Shown: positions 29,512-37,953, counted from the stretch's first letter. The stretch: DNA of 41,616 bases from an uncultured Campylobacter sp. (GCF_938045595.1 NZ_CALIBB010000256.1:1-41616); one strand, 5' to 3'. The notes: generated from the letters alone by a model not told the origin. A program made the numbers and translations.

Positions 29512-29829
29512 ATGAAAAGCTACTACAACAAAGGCGAGGCAAACGCGATCCTCTCCGGCATCGCAAGATGGCGAAACGGCATACACGGTGCCATAGACAC
29601 CACTGGAACTTTCCCGTCAAACACTACGCTAGAGCGAATCGAAGTATTCATCAATACTATCCTCTCCGCAGAGGACAGAGAGGCTATAAGACTAAACGAT
29701 ACCGACAAAAAGGTTTTTTCATGGTTCGTGCACAACCTAAAGAGCGCTGAAAAGCGGGCGGAGTATCAACGCATGCTAGATATAGACGTTGATATCAACG
29801 AACTTGAACGCGTTATAAAGGGTAAATAA
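29512..29829 (+). CDS. Unknown protein of the recombinase operon, 105 aa
   Basis: AAAGGATAAAAA before ATG. Product MKSYYNKGEANAILSGIARW and onward, helical, acidic/basic mixed. No family recognised. Stop overlaps the next start (TAATG), so coupled with the following gene. Confidence 0.65.
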   Translation: MKSYYNKGEANAILSGIARWRNGIHGAIDTTGTFPSNTTLERIEVFINTILSAEDREAIRLNDTDKKVFSWFVHNLKSAEKRAEYQRMLDIDVDINELERVIKGK

Positions 29830-30233
29830 TGGAAAATCTAGCTTTATTGTCGGATGAAAAATTGCTTGAGCTCATCACCCAAGCAAAGGCTATCATAGAG
29901 GGCCGCAAAGCAGACAAGCAGTTCATTGTCGAGACGTTTGAGAGCATAGACCCTAGAAAAAACGGTCACGCATATATGGCTCGCCTCAGCTTTGCAGATG
30001 GCAAGATCAGCAGAGAATTCATCGATTGCAACGGCAAGAACTGGGACAGCAAACACAAATATTACGATACCTCTTTCACCTTCAGGGCAAAAGAAGGCGA
30101 CAAATTTGAGGCACGGCTTGATGACGGCAGCTGGAAAAGCGATAGCAAGGTTTGGTATATGGTCGTCAAAAATGAAAGCGGCGAGCTGGTATTGCAACGT
30201 TTTAGCTCGCTCAAGGCGCTACAGGAGGCGTGA
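29829..30233 (+). CDS. Unknown protein of the recombinase operon, 134 aa
   Basis: N-terminal helix (LLSDEKLLELITQAKAIIEG), then a beta-rich part with aromatic strands (FIDCNGKNWDSKHKYYDTSF, DDGSWKSDSKVWYMVV). No family recognised. The gene ends one base before the recombinase start; a role as DNA-bending or directionality partner is possible but unsupported by motif. Confidence 0.65.
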   Translation: MENLALLSDEKLLELITQAKAIIEGRKADKQFIVETFESIDPRKNGHAYMARLSFADGKISREFIDCNGKNWDSKHKYYDTSFTFRAKEGDKFEARLDDGSWKSDSKVWYMVVKNESGELVLQRFSSLKALQEA

Positions 30234-30234
30234 T

Positions 30235-31107
30235 ATGACCCTCGCAACTATAGCCCGAGACTATCTCGAAGCTCTCGGGCAGATAAATTTTGAACAGGGC
30301 CGCAAGCAAAAGTTCGCGTTCTCACATACGAAATATCTGCCGAAAGATGCCGCCTGCATCAAGAAAGTGGATATTCAAAAGTGGCTGGCGGGGCTTGAGG
30401 AAGGTCTAGCCCCGAGCACTATCAAGCGCGTCGTGCTGTGCTGGCGCAGAGCCTGCGCACAAGCAGTAGAAGCCGGGAAACTTGCGAAAAACCCGTTTGT
30501 GGACGTAAAATATCCGAAGATTCCGCGCAGCAAAACAGATCCATTCTCGGCGGAGGAGGTAGATCTGATGCTTTCAAAGGCCAGCGGGCGGCTTGAGAGC
30601 TTTCTTGCTTTTGCGTTCTATACGGGAGCTAGATGCTGCGAAATTTTGGCTCTGCGCTGGGATGATATAGATATGGAAGCTATGAGTATATCGATCAGCA
30701 AGAGCCTCACGGACGGGCTTATCAAACCTCGCACCAAAACCGGAGAGGATAGGATCGTGCCTATATTTACGCCGCTGCTGCCATACATCGCCCGGCTTAA
30801 AGAGGATCGGGATTGCGAGTGGGTCTTTTCGGAAAGGGGAGATCATCTTTTCGGCTCTACGTCGCTTTTCGGCAACGGCAGGTGGCGTAAATTTCTAGCT
30901 GAATGCGATATCCCATACCGAAGCGCCAGACATACCCGCCACACATTCGCAACCCACATGGTCGAGCGTGCGGTAAGGGGCGAAATCCCACTGAAATGGG
31001 TATCTCAAATACTGGGTCATGCGAGCCTAGACATGACGATCAAGGTATATGCGCGGTTTCTACAAAACGAACATATGAAAATCGATCGCTCGATAAATCT
31101 ATACTAA
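30235..31107 (+). CDS. Tyrosine recombinase (phage integrase family)
   Basis: 290 residues, CAGGAGGCG site. N-terminal SAM-like core-binding domain (about 1-90, LAPSTIKRVVLCWRRACAQA) and catalytic domain with Arg133 (YTGARCCEILAL), Lys168 (RTKTGEDRIVPI), Arg235 (ARHTRHTFATHM), His262 (LGHASLDMT) and the nucleophile Tyr272 (VYARF). The box II position usually His appears to be Arg232, a tolerated change. A full-length, apparently active enzyme. Unexpected in a transposable phage that already has a DDE transposase. Confidence 0.92.
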   Translation: MTLATIARDYLEALGQINFEQGRKQKFAFSHTKYLPKDAACIKKVDIQKWLAGLEEGLAPSTIKRVVLCWRRACAQAVEAGKLAKNPFVDVKYPKIPRSKTDPFSAEEVDLMLSKASGRLESFLAFAFYTGARCCEILALRWDDIDMEAMSISISKSLTDGLIKPRTKTGEDRIVPIFTPLLPYIARLKEDRDCEWVFSERGDHLFGSTSLFGNGRWRKFLAECDIPYRSARHTRHTFATHMVERAVRGEIPLKWVSQILGHASLDMTIKVYARFLQNEHMKIDRSINLY

Positions 31108-31171
31108 ATTCTTTTTTAAACTCAAATATATTAAACTTTTAAAGGTATTTAAAAAGCCGTTTTAAAATAAA

Positions 31172-31264
31172 AATTTACGTTTCAAATCAAAGTGGAAAAC
31201 CGCCGAATTTACTCCACTTTGATTTTAAGCGTAAATTCACTTTGATTTGAAAAGCGGTTTTACA
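31172..31264. other. Probable prophage right end with three transposase-site-like repeats
   Basis: A 17-base motif TTTCAAATCAAAGTGGA occurs at 31180-31196 (plus), and close copies in reverse at 31213-31228 and 31236-31253; the latter two are 23 bases apart, like adjacent 22-bp MuA sites at Mu ends. The first is preceded by CG, giving CGTTTCA as in the Mu end consensus. The arms 31172-31196 and 31213-31237 form a 25-bp inverted repeat with 2 mismatches. A terminal CA at 31263-31264 fits the TG...CA rule. The left end is needed to prove it. Confidence 0.6.
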
Positions 31265-32461
31265 CTTTTCTCGCAATAAAAAATACACAGCGTTCGCACA
31301 AAGAGCACAAATCGCCATCACACTCGCGAGCAAAAACGGCTTATTCGCTCCTACTGCACCCACGATAAACGAAATAGCCCCGGCAATAGCAAACTGCGCA
31401 GTCCCCAGTACCGCCGAAGCTGCGCCCGAGTTGCCGTCCTTATACAGCGCCATCGCAAGCGTCGTGGCGTTAGGCGCGACAAAGCCGAGCGATGAAAGCA
31501 ATACGAAAAGCGAAGCCTCAAAGCAGATGAAGGGAAGGCCAAGCATAGCGCATGCGAGCAAAATCAGGCTCGTCACAAGCATCGCTATTAGGCCGAAATT
31601 TAATAAAGCTGTGGGTTCGCGATTTTGCACGAGTTTGGCATTTAGTGCCGAAACGAGGGTCATTCCAAGAGCGTTGATGCCAAATATTACGCCAAAGGCA
31701 TGCTCGCCCAGCCCATAATAGCCCAAAAATATGAAGCTAGAGCCCGTGATATAAGCGAAAAGCGCGCTCATCGCAACTGCAAATCCTAGCGTATAGCGCA
31801 TAAATTCTTTATTTCGCAAGATTATGCCGTATTCGCCAAGCACGCCTTTTACGCTAAGTGTAGCAGTCCTGTCTATCTGAGCGCTCTCGTCGAGTCCGAA
31901 AAATATAAATGCAAAAAGCAAAATTCCAAGCGCAAACAAAATCGCAAAAATCGCTTGCCATGAGAAAAAATCTAGCACAAATCCACCTAGAGTTGGTGCT
32001 AGCATCGGAGCTAGCGAGCCTACGACCATCATCAGCGCAAACATCGCCGCAGCCTCGTTCAGCTCGAATTTATCATTAATAACGGCTCGCGCAAGTACCA
32101 CTCCCGCGCACCCGCCCAAAGCTTGTAAAAATCTAAAGAATATAAACGCGTAAACGCTATCAAAGCTCACGCAAGCAAGCGACGCACATATAAAAAGCAA
32201 AATACCCGCGTATAACGGCTTTTTACGACCAAATTTATCGCTTAGCGGCCCATAAACGAGCTGTCCTAGCGCAAAAGCGATGAAAAAACTCGCAACCGAT
32301 AGCTGAGTGTAAAACTCGCTCGTAGCAAAGCTTGCCTTTACCTTTTCCAGCGCGGGCAGATACATATCGGTAGACAAGGGCGCCAGAGCCGACATATAGG
32401 CGAGTATAATCACCAGCTTAAATTTGGCGAATTTACTTTGTTTGACCATCGTTTTCCTCAA
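31187..32461 (-). CDS. Bcr/CflA-type MFS efflux transporter
   Basis: 424 residues, 12 predicted spans. The N-terminus has LAYMSALAPLSTDMYLPALE-like sequence (ILAYMSALAPLSTDMYLPAL), and loop 2-3 has GQLVYGPLSDKFGRKKPLYA, both diagnostic of the Bcr/CflA drug-resistance branch of the major facilitator superfamily. It exports small molecules with proton antiport. The normal chain ends near VYFLLREK; the last 20 or so residues are coded by the phage right end, so the prophage replaced the native C-terminus. Overlaps the kinase gene by 29 bases. Confidence 0.9.
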   Translation of the reverse strand: MRKTMVKQSKFAKFKLVIILAYMSALAPLSTDMYLPALEKVKASFATSEFYTQLSVASFFIAFALGQLVYGPLSDKFGRKKPLYAGILLFICASLACVSFDSVYAFIFFRFLQALGGCAGVVLARAVINDKFELNEAAAMFALMMVVGSLAPMLAPTLGGFVLDFFSWQAIFAILFALGILLFAFIFFGLDESAQIDRTATLSVKGVLGEYGIILRNKEFMRYTLGFAVAMSALFAYITGSSFIFLGYYGLGEHAFGVIFGINALGMTLVSALNAKLVQNREPTALLNFGLIAMLVTSLILLACAMLGLPFICFEASLFVLLSSLGFVAPNATTLAMALYKDGNSGAASAVLGTAQFAIAGAISFIVGAVGANKPFLLASVMAICALCANAVYFLLREKCKTAFQIKVNLRLKSKWSKFGGFPL

Positions 32462-33170
32462 TTATTTTTAGGCAGAGCTCAAATGTGCGCACGAACGCGT
32501 TTAGATCCTTAAATTTTTGCGGCAAGAGCCTGGCGACAAAATATATTGGACGTAGCGCAAGTACCGTAGTCCACGCACTTTGCACTACGTCCTGCCCGCC
32601 TCTTGAGGCGTAGGTGCGAATGCCAGAGCACACCGAGCCTTCGCTCAGCCCTTCACGGCACAGATCATAGACAAACAGCAAAAAATCTCGCATTTTAGCT
32701 TTTTGCAGATCACCGCGCTCGCCGCGATTTTCAAAATCTATAAATTTCATCTCGCCGTTTTTTACTAAGACGTCGCGCAGTGCGGGTCTGCCGTGTATGA
32801 AGCCGCGCGAATGTAGATGTGCTAACGCCGCAGCGTAGCCCTGAATGAGCGCCACGCAAGATGCCTCATCCGAGCTTTTTAGCACCTCGTCCACCGGCGT
32901 GCCGCCGTCTTTGAGTACGAAAAAGTTCTCGTCTCGCAGCACCAGCTGCGGCACAGGCGCGCCGGCTGCATACAAACTCTCGCATTTTAGCGCTTCGTAA
33001 TCGAAAGCGGCTTTCGGATTAGCTTTGAATATTTTCGTAAGTAATCCACCGCGGATGCGCAGCTCCGGCTGCTTGAGCCAGTATTTCTCGCCCTCGAAAC
33101 TAAAGCTCGTGACGCGCTCGCCAGGATGATTTTTTAGAATTTCATTTACGTATTCTTTAAAATTTTGCAT
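32433..33170 (-). CDS. RIO/WaaP-like small-molecule or lipid kinase
   Basis: 245 residues. Kinase-like fold: Lys in EKYWLKQPE (VAIK-like), helix C region FDYEALKCESLYAAGAPVPQ, catalytic loop HGRPALRDVLV (Asp in place of HRD's Asp) and metal motif FIDFENRG (DFG equivalent). This matches the WaaP/lipopolysaccharide kinase and RIO-type family. Substrate unknown; an envelope sugar is a reasonable guess. Probably one operon with the transporter. Confidence 0.7.
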   Translation of the reverse strand: MQNFKEYVNEILKNHPGERVTSFSFEGEKYWLKQPELRIRGGLLTKIFKANPKAAFDYEALKCESLYAAGAPVPQLVLRDENFFVLKDGGTPVDEVLKSSDEASCVALIQGYAAALAHLHSRGFIHGRPALRDVLVKNGEMKFIDFENRGERGDLQKAKMRDFLLFVYDLCREGLSEGSVCSGIRTYASRGGQDVVQSAWTTVLALRPIYFVARLLPQKFKDLNAFVRTFELCLKIIEENDGQTK

Positions 33171-33407
33171 TCAATAAATTTAGCGAATTTTTTTTAGAAA
33201 GAGCTAAATTTGCGAGTTTTATTTCATTAAGTTCCATATATCCGCATAAAATTTATTACGTAAATTCGGCGGGGATAAATTTTAAAATTATCAGGTAGAA
33301 TTTTTATTGCAGTCTTGGAATTTTGTAGCGCAGGAAGCAGCAAAAGCGCATAATTTTAGAATTTTACAAAAACTAAGATTTGCGTCAAAAAATTTTAAAA
33401 CTAGAAG
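33171..33407. other. AT-rich intergenic region before tRNA-Glu
   Basis: About 240 bases, AT-rich, with many AAATTT/AAAATTTT words typical of this genome. No reading frame or structure beyond these words is supported. Confidence 0.5.
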
Positions 33408-33482
33408 TGGCGACCCCTACGAGATTCGAACTCGTTTTACCGCCGTGAAAGGGCGATGTCCTAACCGTTAGACGAAGGGGCC
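33408..33482 (-). tRNA. tRNA-Glu (anticodon UUC), CCA encoded
   Basis: Minus strand reads GGCCCCTTCGTCTAACGG..., D loop with GG, anticodon loop CTTTCAC with TTC, T arm ACGAG-TTCGAAT-CTCGT, acceptor closing AGGGGTC with one G-U pair, then G and CCA. All stems are complete. It is not next to the tyrosine recombinase and carries no visible duplicated 3' end nearby, so no sign of use as an attachment site. Confidence 0.95.
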
Positions 33483-33559
33483 ACTTAATCTGGTATTAAG
33501 ATTAAAGGCGGTATTCTACTCAAGACGCACTTAAACCCAACTTAAATTAAGGATTATTT

Positions 33560-34054
33560 ATGAAATGCTCTTTTCTGGCGCCGCTTGCACTTTCGCTTCT
33601 GCTCGCAGGCTGCGCTACCACCGCGCTCAAGCCCGCTTCTACGCAAGCTGTAAATTTCACCGTCATTTCGCCACTTACTCGCACCAGCGACGCGGGCTTT
33701 ATGCGCAAATTTAAAAACCAAACCGAGGTTCAAATTTATGCAAGCGGCATCAGCGTGCTGAGCCTGGTTTTAAAAGGCGATAAAATTTGCATGAACGGCG
33801 CGTGCGACGACGAGCTCGTTTTCAATAAAAAATTCTTCGGCGCCGAGCACTACCGCGGGCTTCTCGGCCAAATCCTAGACGGCAAGCCGATCTTTGGCGG
33901 CAGCGACGCGGGCGAGCGCCGTTGCCTAGCGCAAAGCCTGCAAGATGGCTCTATCGATTATAAGGTTTGCCGCGGCAAAGACGGCGGCGGAAGATCCATA
34001 AGCTTCGCCGACGTAAAGCGCGGCGTAAAGATTAAAATCCGCGAGCTGCCATAA
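33560..34054 (+). CDS. Outer-membrane lipoprotein of unknown function, 164 aa
   Basis: Signal peptide MKCSFLAPLALSLLLAGC with lipobox LAGC, so processed at Cys18. Mature part is a beta-rich domain (VQIYASGISVLSLVLKGDKI) with a Cys pair (MNGACDDE, GERRCLAQS) and a basic C-terminus. Looks like the small Campylobacter lipoproteins found near envelope genes. AT-rich leader; weak ribosome site AAGGATT. Confidence 0.8.
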   Translation: MKCSFLAPLALSLLLAGCATTALKPASTQAVNFTVISPLTRTSDAGFMRKFKNQTEVQIYASGISVLSLVLKGDKICMNGACDDELVFNKKFFGAEHYRGLLGQILDGKPIFGGSDAGERRCLAQSLQDGSIDYKVCRGKDGGGRSISFADVKRGVKIKIRELP

Positions 34055-34402
34055 AATTTTGCGCGGCGGGTGTTTGTAGCGCGCAAAACGCTATTCCGCA
34101 GGCGGCGCTAACGAGTAAAATTCTACGCATCTTACGTTTGTAAGCGCGGGAATACTGCTCTCTAGCAGCCGCACAAAACACGGCGCGAGCGGTCAAAATT
34201 CCATTACTCGGCGGGATAGCTACCCGGGCTTTGCAAACGGCGCGGTTTTATTGGCGCTCTGCGCCGGCTCTTCGCGGCGAAATTTACTAAGCAGCGCGTA
34301 TGTGCGAAAGAAAAAGCGCGCATTTAAATTTAAAAATTCGCGCGCAGCTCGGGTTTATGAAATTTCGGCGCACGCAGCGTAAAATAAAATTTAGGAGGCA
34401 GA
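34055..34402. other. Intergenic region, no gene seen
   Basis: About 350 bases, mixed GC words, no credible reading frame and no strong hairpin with U tract. The last 20 bases hold the AGGAGG ribosome site of nfo. Confidence 0.55.
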
Positions 34403-35257
34403 ATGAAGCGGATCGGAGCGCACGTGAGTGCTAGCGGCGGGGTTTCTAACGCGCCGTTAAACGCCGCAAAGATCGGGGCGGACGCGTTTGCGATGTTCGT
34501 CAAAAATCAGCGCAGATGGGACGCGCCGCCGCTTAGCGCGGAGGAGATCGTCGCGTTTAAGGACGCGTTAAAGCAAAGCGGCATCCGCGCGGAGCATGTC
34601 TTGGTGCACGACAGCTACCTCATAAATTTGGGCCATCCGCGCGAGGCAGAGCGCGAAAAGTCCCTAAACGCCTTCGTGGGCGAGATACGCCGCTGCGAGG
34701 CGCTCGGGCTTAAGCTTTTGAACTTTCATCCAGGCTCGCATCTAAATGAAATTTCAGCTCAAGTGTGCCTGGATAATATCGCAGGATCGCTAAATTTCGC
34801 CATCGCAAACACCGCAAGTGTCAAGCTCGTGCTCGAAAACACCGCCGGCCAGGGCTCCAATCTCGGCTATGATTTCGCTCAGCTCGCTTACGTGATCGGC
34901 AAAATTTCAAACAAAGATCGCATCGGCGTCTGCATAGACACCTGTCACGCGTTCGCCGCAGGATACGACCTCCGCAGCCCGCAGGCCTACGAGCGCACGA
35001 TGAGCGAGTTTGACCGCGCGATCGGCTATAAATTTTTAAGCGGCATGCACCTAAACGACACGAAAAACGAGCTTGGCGTGCGCAAAGATCGGCACGAGAG
35101 CCTCGGACGCGGATTTTTGGGGCTTGGGGCATTTGAAAACATCATGAACGACCCGAACATCGACGAGATCCCGCTGATTTTAGAAACCATCGACGATAGC
35201 CTCTGGGCGGAGGAGATCGCGCTTTTGCGCAGTATGCAAGGACGCCGCAAAGCCTAA
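34403..35257 (+). CDS. nfo: Endonuclease IV (AP endonuclease)
   Basis: 284 residues, normal length, AGGAGG site. TIM-barrel with the three-zinc site readable: IGAHVSASGG, FHPGSH, LVLENTAGQG, CIDTCHAFAAGYD, HLNDTKNELGVRKDRHESLG, and ILETID. It cuts the backbone 5' to abasic sites in base excision repair. The ends KGFLGLGAF-like (GRGFLGLGAFENI) complete the family signature. Confidence 0.97.
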   Translation: MKRIGAHVSASGGVSNAPLNAAKIGADAFAMFVKNQRRWDAPPLSAEEIVAFKDALKQSGIRAEHVLVHDSYLINLGHPREAEREKSLNAFVGEIRRCEALGLKLLNFHPGSHLNEISAQVCLDNIAGSLNFAIANTASVKLVLENTAGQGSNLGYDFAQLAYVIGKISNKDRIGVCIDTCHAFAAGYDLRSPQAYERTMSEFDRAIGYKFLSGMHLNDTKNELGVRKDRHESLGRGFLGLGAFENIMNDPNIDEIPLILETIDDSLWAEEIALLRSMQGRRKA

Positions 35258-36025
35258 TCGGGCGCCTTTTGCGCCACGTAGAATTTATCTCATTCCGCTT
35301 CAAAGTGGCGTGGAGCGACAAGAGCCTTATGTCGTGCAAATTTAACATCGTGGGATTTATCACTTAAATTTTAACAAGCAAAAATAATGAGGAACTTCGC
35401 GCTAAAAATTCTGCGCCGTAAAAAGTCGCGAAATTCTACGACGAAAACACAGCACCAGAGCAAAAGAGCAAAATTTTTATAGAAAAACGCAGCGCCCTGG
35501 CAGAAATGAAAAATTTTATGCTGCGTAATTAAAATTTTCAAGCAAGATTTTTAAAGCGATGCGGCGGCAAATTTTAAAATTCTATCGCTACGATATTTCA
35601 AGGCTCAGCGCCAGATTCGAAGCTCTAGGAATTAAAATTCTAAATTCCATATCAAAAAATTGGCGCGGAGCTTTATACGCGCGACTGCGTAAATTCCAAT
35701 CTTGCAATTCTACTTTCGTCCGATCCGTGCAGAGGCGAAGCGCATAAGATTTCATAAATTCTAACTTAAAATTTTGCTGCGTGCCAATCTATGCTTTTTG
35801 GCACGTATTTTATTTATGACAAATTTGCGTCTTTTTTTCGCGCTTTGCTTGCGCCAAAATCTATGCAGGATCCGTGTAAATTTACGTTAAATTCTGCCGC
35901 ATATCGCCCGATTAATTTAAAATTTTATCGTTGAGCTTAGTAGCCTACCGCCACGATTTAAATTTAAAGGCGGCGGGATTTTAATCCGCAGCCGACGCGT
36001 ATTGTACCGGCCGCAACTCGGCGCG
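35258..36025. other. Long intergenic region with an orphan terminator
   Basis: About 770 bases, AT-rich with the AAATTT word pattern. No reading frame has a ribosome site or protein-like composition; a 62-codon frame at 35559 is Arg/Ser-rich and unconvincing. It contains a well-formed terminator (next entry), so a short transcript may come from here. Confidence 0.55.
35780..35814 (+). terminator. Orphan rho-independent terminator
   Basis: CGTGCCAA (35780-35787) pairs with TTGGCACG (35798-35805), 10-base loop, followed by TATTTTATTT. The U tract only suits the plus strand, but the nearest plus-strand gene (nfo) ends some 520 bases upstream. Confidence 0.7.
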
Positions 36026-36709
36026 CTATTTTAGTAGCTCATACATATCGCAGGATTTTTGCCAAAGCTCTTTAAACTCGGGCAGATTCATAAAAAGAGA
36101 ATTTTTATTTTTGCCTAGATCGCAAGCTTTTTTAAAGTATTGCGCGGCTTTGCTTTTATCGTTAGAGTTGTAGTTAAATAGCGCAAAATTATAGCAACTC
36201 GCTAGCTCGTCCGCTATATCGCAACCTTTTTTATCATAAACCGCCGCCTTCATTAAATTTATTTTTACACCGTCTCCTTTACGGTACATCTCTGCCAACA
36301 TACTGCATGATAGCGCTGATAGCTTTTGCCCTAGATTGCAAGCTTTGTCATGGTAGATTATCGCTTTTGATATATCTTTCTCAACCCCATCTCCGTCACT
36401 ATACATTGATCCCAATAGTCCACAATAAGTAGCGTCTCCCGCATCGCATCTTTTTTCATGATATTCGATGCCTTTTTTAGGATTTTCTTGCATCATTCTG
36501 ATCGACATTACAAGGCAACCTGGCTCATATCCGCCGTCGCAGGTTTTTTCAAGCAGCTTAAGTGTTTTAGTATTGTCTTCGTATTGTAAAGCGGCTCTAA
36601 GGCAAGACTCCATATTGCCGTCATTGCACTCTTTTTCCGCAGTCGCAAGATCAGGCGTGCCGAACGCAAAGCAAGCGGCGAGCGCCAACGCAAATAGCAA
36701 TTTTTTCAT
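36026..36709 (-). CDS. Secreted Hcp-like Sel1-repeat protein
   Basis: 227 residues; signal peptide MKKLLFALALAACFAFG. Mature chain has about five Sel1 repeats of 36 residues, each with a Cys pair (KECNDGNMESCLRAALQYED, YHEKRCDAGDATYCGLLGSM, KACNLGQKLSALSCSMLAEM), the disulphide-rich pattern of Helicobacter Hcp and Campylobacter relatives. These bind peptidoglycan fragments or act in envelope interactions. Ribosome site AAAGGATA. A G8 tract lies in its promoter region. Confidence 0.88.
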   Translation of the reverse strand: MKKLLFALALAACFAFGTPDLATAEKECNDGNMESCLRAALQYEDNTKTLKLLEKTCDGGYEPGCLVMSIRMMQENPKKGIEYHEKRCDAGDATYCGLLGSMYSDGDGVEKDISKAIIYHDKACNLGQKLSALSCSMLAEMYRKGDGVKINLMKAAVYDKKGCDIADELASCYNFALFNYNSNDKSKAAQYFKKACDLGKNKNSLFMNLPEFKELWQKSCDMYELLK

Positions 36710-36745
36710 TTAGTATCCTTTCCGGGTAAAATTTGGCTAATTCTA

Positions 36746-36753
36746 CCCCCCCC
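36746..36753 (-). promoter_or_regulatory. G8 tract in the promoter region of the Sel1 gene
   Basis: Eight C on the plus strand (G on the coding strand), directly before TAGAAT, a -10-like box 37 bases upstream of the ATG. The tract makes up half of the 17-base spacer to a weak -35 (TTAATC). Change of tract length would alter spacing, as in phase-variable promoters. Confidence 0.5.
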
Positions 36754-36882
36754 TAAGAAATTGATTAAATTTATCGCGAATTTTAATAAGGTAGCGAGAA
36801 TTCCGACCGCAGATCCACCAAGCCCGCTCAAAATTTAAATTTTACCTGAATTGGGCTATAATCCCTTTTTTGAAATTTAACC

Positions 36883-37953
36883 TTGGATAAAGATTTGAAA
36901 ATAGCGTTTTTTGACTCGGGTATCGGCGGGCTAAGCGTGCTCGCCGAGGCTCTGCGGCGGTTTAGCGGGGCGGAGTTTTTGTATTTTGCCGACGAGGATC
37001 ACGTCCCCTACGGCACGAAAAGCAGGGCCGAGATCGTGCGGCTGAGCCTCGATGCGGTCGGGTTTTTGGTCGCGCACGGCGCGGACGCGGTCGTCGTAGC
37101 TTGCAACACCGCCACGAGCGCGGCTATCTCGGAGCTTCGCGGCGCATTTAGCGTGCCCGTCATCGGCATGGAGCCCGCCGTCAAGCTCGCTGCGGACAGC
37201 TTCGGCGCGCGCCCGACGCTGCTCATCGCCACGCCGCTAACGATCGCGGGTGAGAAGCTCGCGCGCCTCGTGGGGCGGCTGGAGTGCGAGACGTGGAGCC
37301 TGCCGCTGCCTCGCCTCGTGGAGTTTGCACAGGATTTGGAGTTTGACTCGCCTGCGGTTCGGGCGTATCTGCGGGAGGAACTAGCTAAATTTGAGCTTGA
37401 GCGCCTCGGTTCGCTCGTGCTTGGTTGCACGCATTTTAACTATTTCAAGGACGTTTTGCACGAAATTTTACCGCCTCACGTACGCATCATCGACGGCATC
37501 GACGGCACGCTAAACCGCCTTGCAAGCGAGCTGGGCGGAGGGTTAAAGCTTGCGTGCGGCGAGGATTTGCCCTCGCGGGCGACTAAATTTAACACGGGCG
37601 GCGATATAAAATTTAACGCAAATTCGCAAACGGGCGAGCTGGACGCAATCCTCGAACGCGACGGTAAGCTGGCGGTCAATGCCCGCGGCGTAGAGCAGTG
37701 CGACGAAGACAAATGCCGCATGTCGCCACGCGCCGTAGCTGCGAATTCGCAGCTCAAGCTTTATTCTCGAGGCGGCGCGGATTTGTCCTTAGAATTTGAG
37801 CCGCGAAGCGAAGAGGCGGGTATTTCGCGAGTGAATTATCCAAACGGCAACAGCGTGGAGTATTTTTACTCGAGCAGGGCGCTAGATGCGGCGCAACTAC
37901 ACAAGGTGGAGATATTTTTAAAGCGGCTCGATGCGATGCGAGCAATCGACTAG
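36883..37953 (+). CDS. murI: Glutamate racemase with large C-terminal insertion
   Basis: 356 residues from TTG (a second TTG at 36895 is possible; TATAAT at 36857-36862). Catalytic marks: FFDSGIGGLSVL (Asp11, Ser12), PYGTKS, VACNTATSA (Cys74), VPVIGMEPA, LVLGCTHF (Cys182). It makes D-glutamate for peptidoglycan. Usual length is 250-270; here residues about 222-322 are extra, hydrophilic, with a Cys pair (QCDEDKCR), before the normal end (VEYFYSSRALDAAQLHKVEI). Reading frame is intact, so the insertion is tolerated. Confidence 0.93.
   Translation: MDKDLKIAFFDSGIGGLSVLAEALRRFSGAEFLYFADEDHVPYGTKSRAEIVRLSLDAVGFLVAHGADAVVVACNTATSAAISELRGAFSVPVIGMEPAVKLAADSFGARPTLLIATPLTIAGEKLARLVGRLECETWSLPLPRLVEFAQDLEFDSPAVRAYLREELAKFELERLGSLVLGCTHFNYFKDVLHEILPPHVRIIDGIDGTLNRLASELGGGLKLACGEDLPSRATKFNTGGDIKFNANSQTGELDAILERDGKLAVNARGVEQCDEDKCRMSPRAVAANSQLKLYSRGGADLSLEFEPRSEEAGISRVNYPNGNSVEYFYSSRALDAAQLHKVEIFLKRLDAMRAID

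Larger units (their letters stand above)
1..31264. mobile_element. Mu-like transposable prophage (left end outside window)
   Basis: The gene set is that of a transposable phage: repressor, DDE transposase, AAA+ ATPase partner, Gam, GemA, DUF1804 small terminase, large terminase, DUF935 portal, MuF, gpG, protease/scaffold, Mu-type major head protein. Tail genes (tube, frameshifted chaperone pair, 1009-residue tape measure) without a sheath point to a long flexible tail, as in D3112/B3-type phages. The right boundary is inferred from three transposase-site-like repeats and a TG/CA terminus at about 31264. The left end and the 5-bp target duplication cannot be seen here. Confidence 0.9.

Noticed and set aside
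33408..33482. tRNA-Glu as attachment site of the tyrosine recombinase
   Set aside because: About 2.3 kb and two host genes separate them, and no copy of the tRNA 3' end is visible by the recombinase.
35559..35747. 62-codon frame in the gap after nfo
   Set aside because: Arg/Ser-rich, no ribosome site, no similarity recognised.
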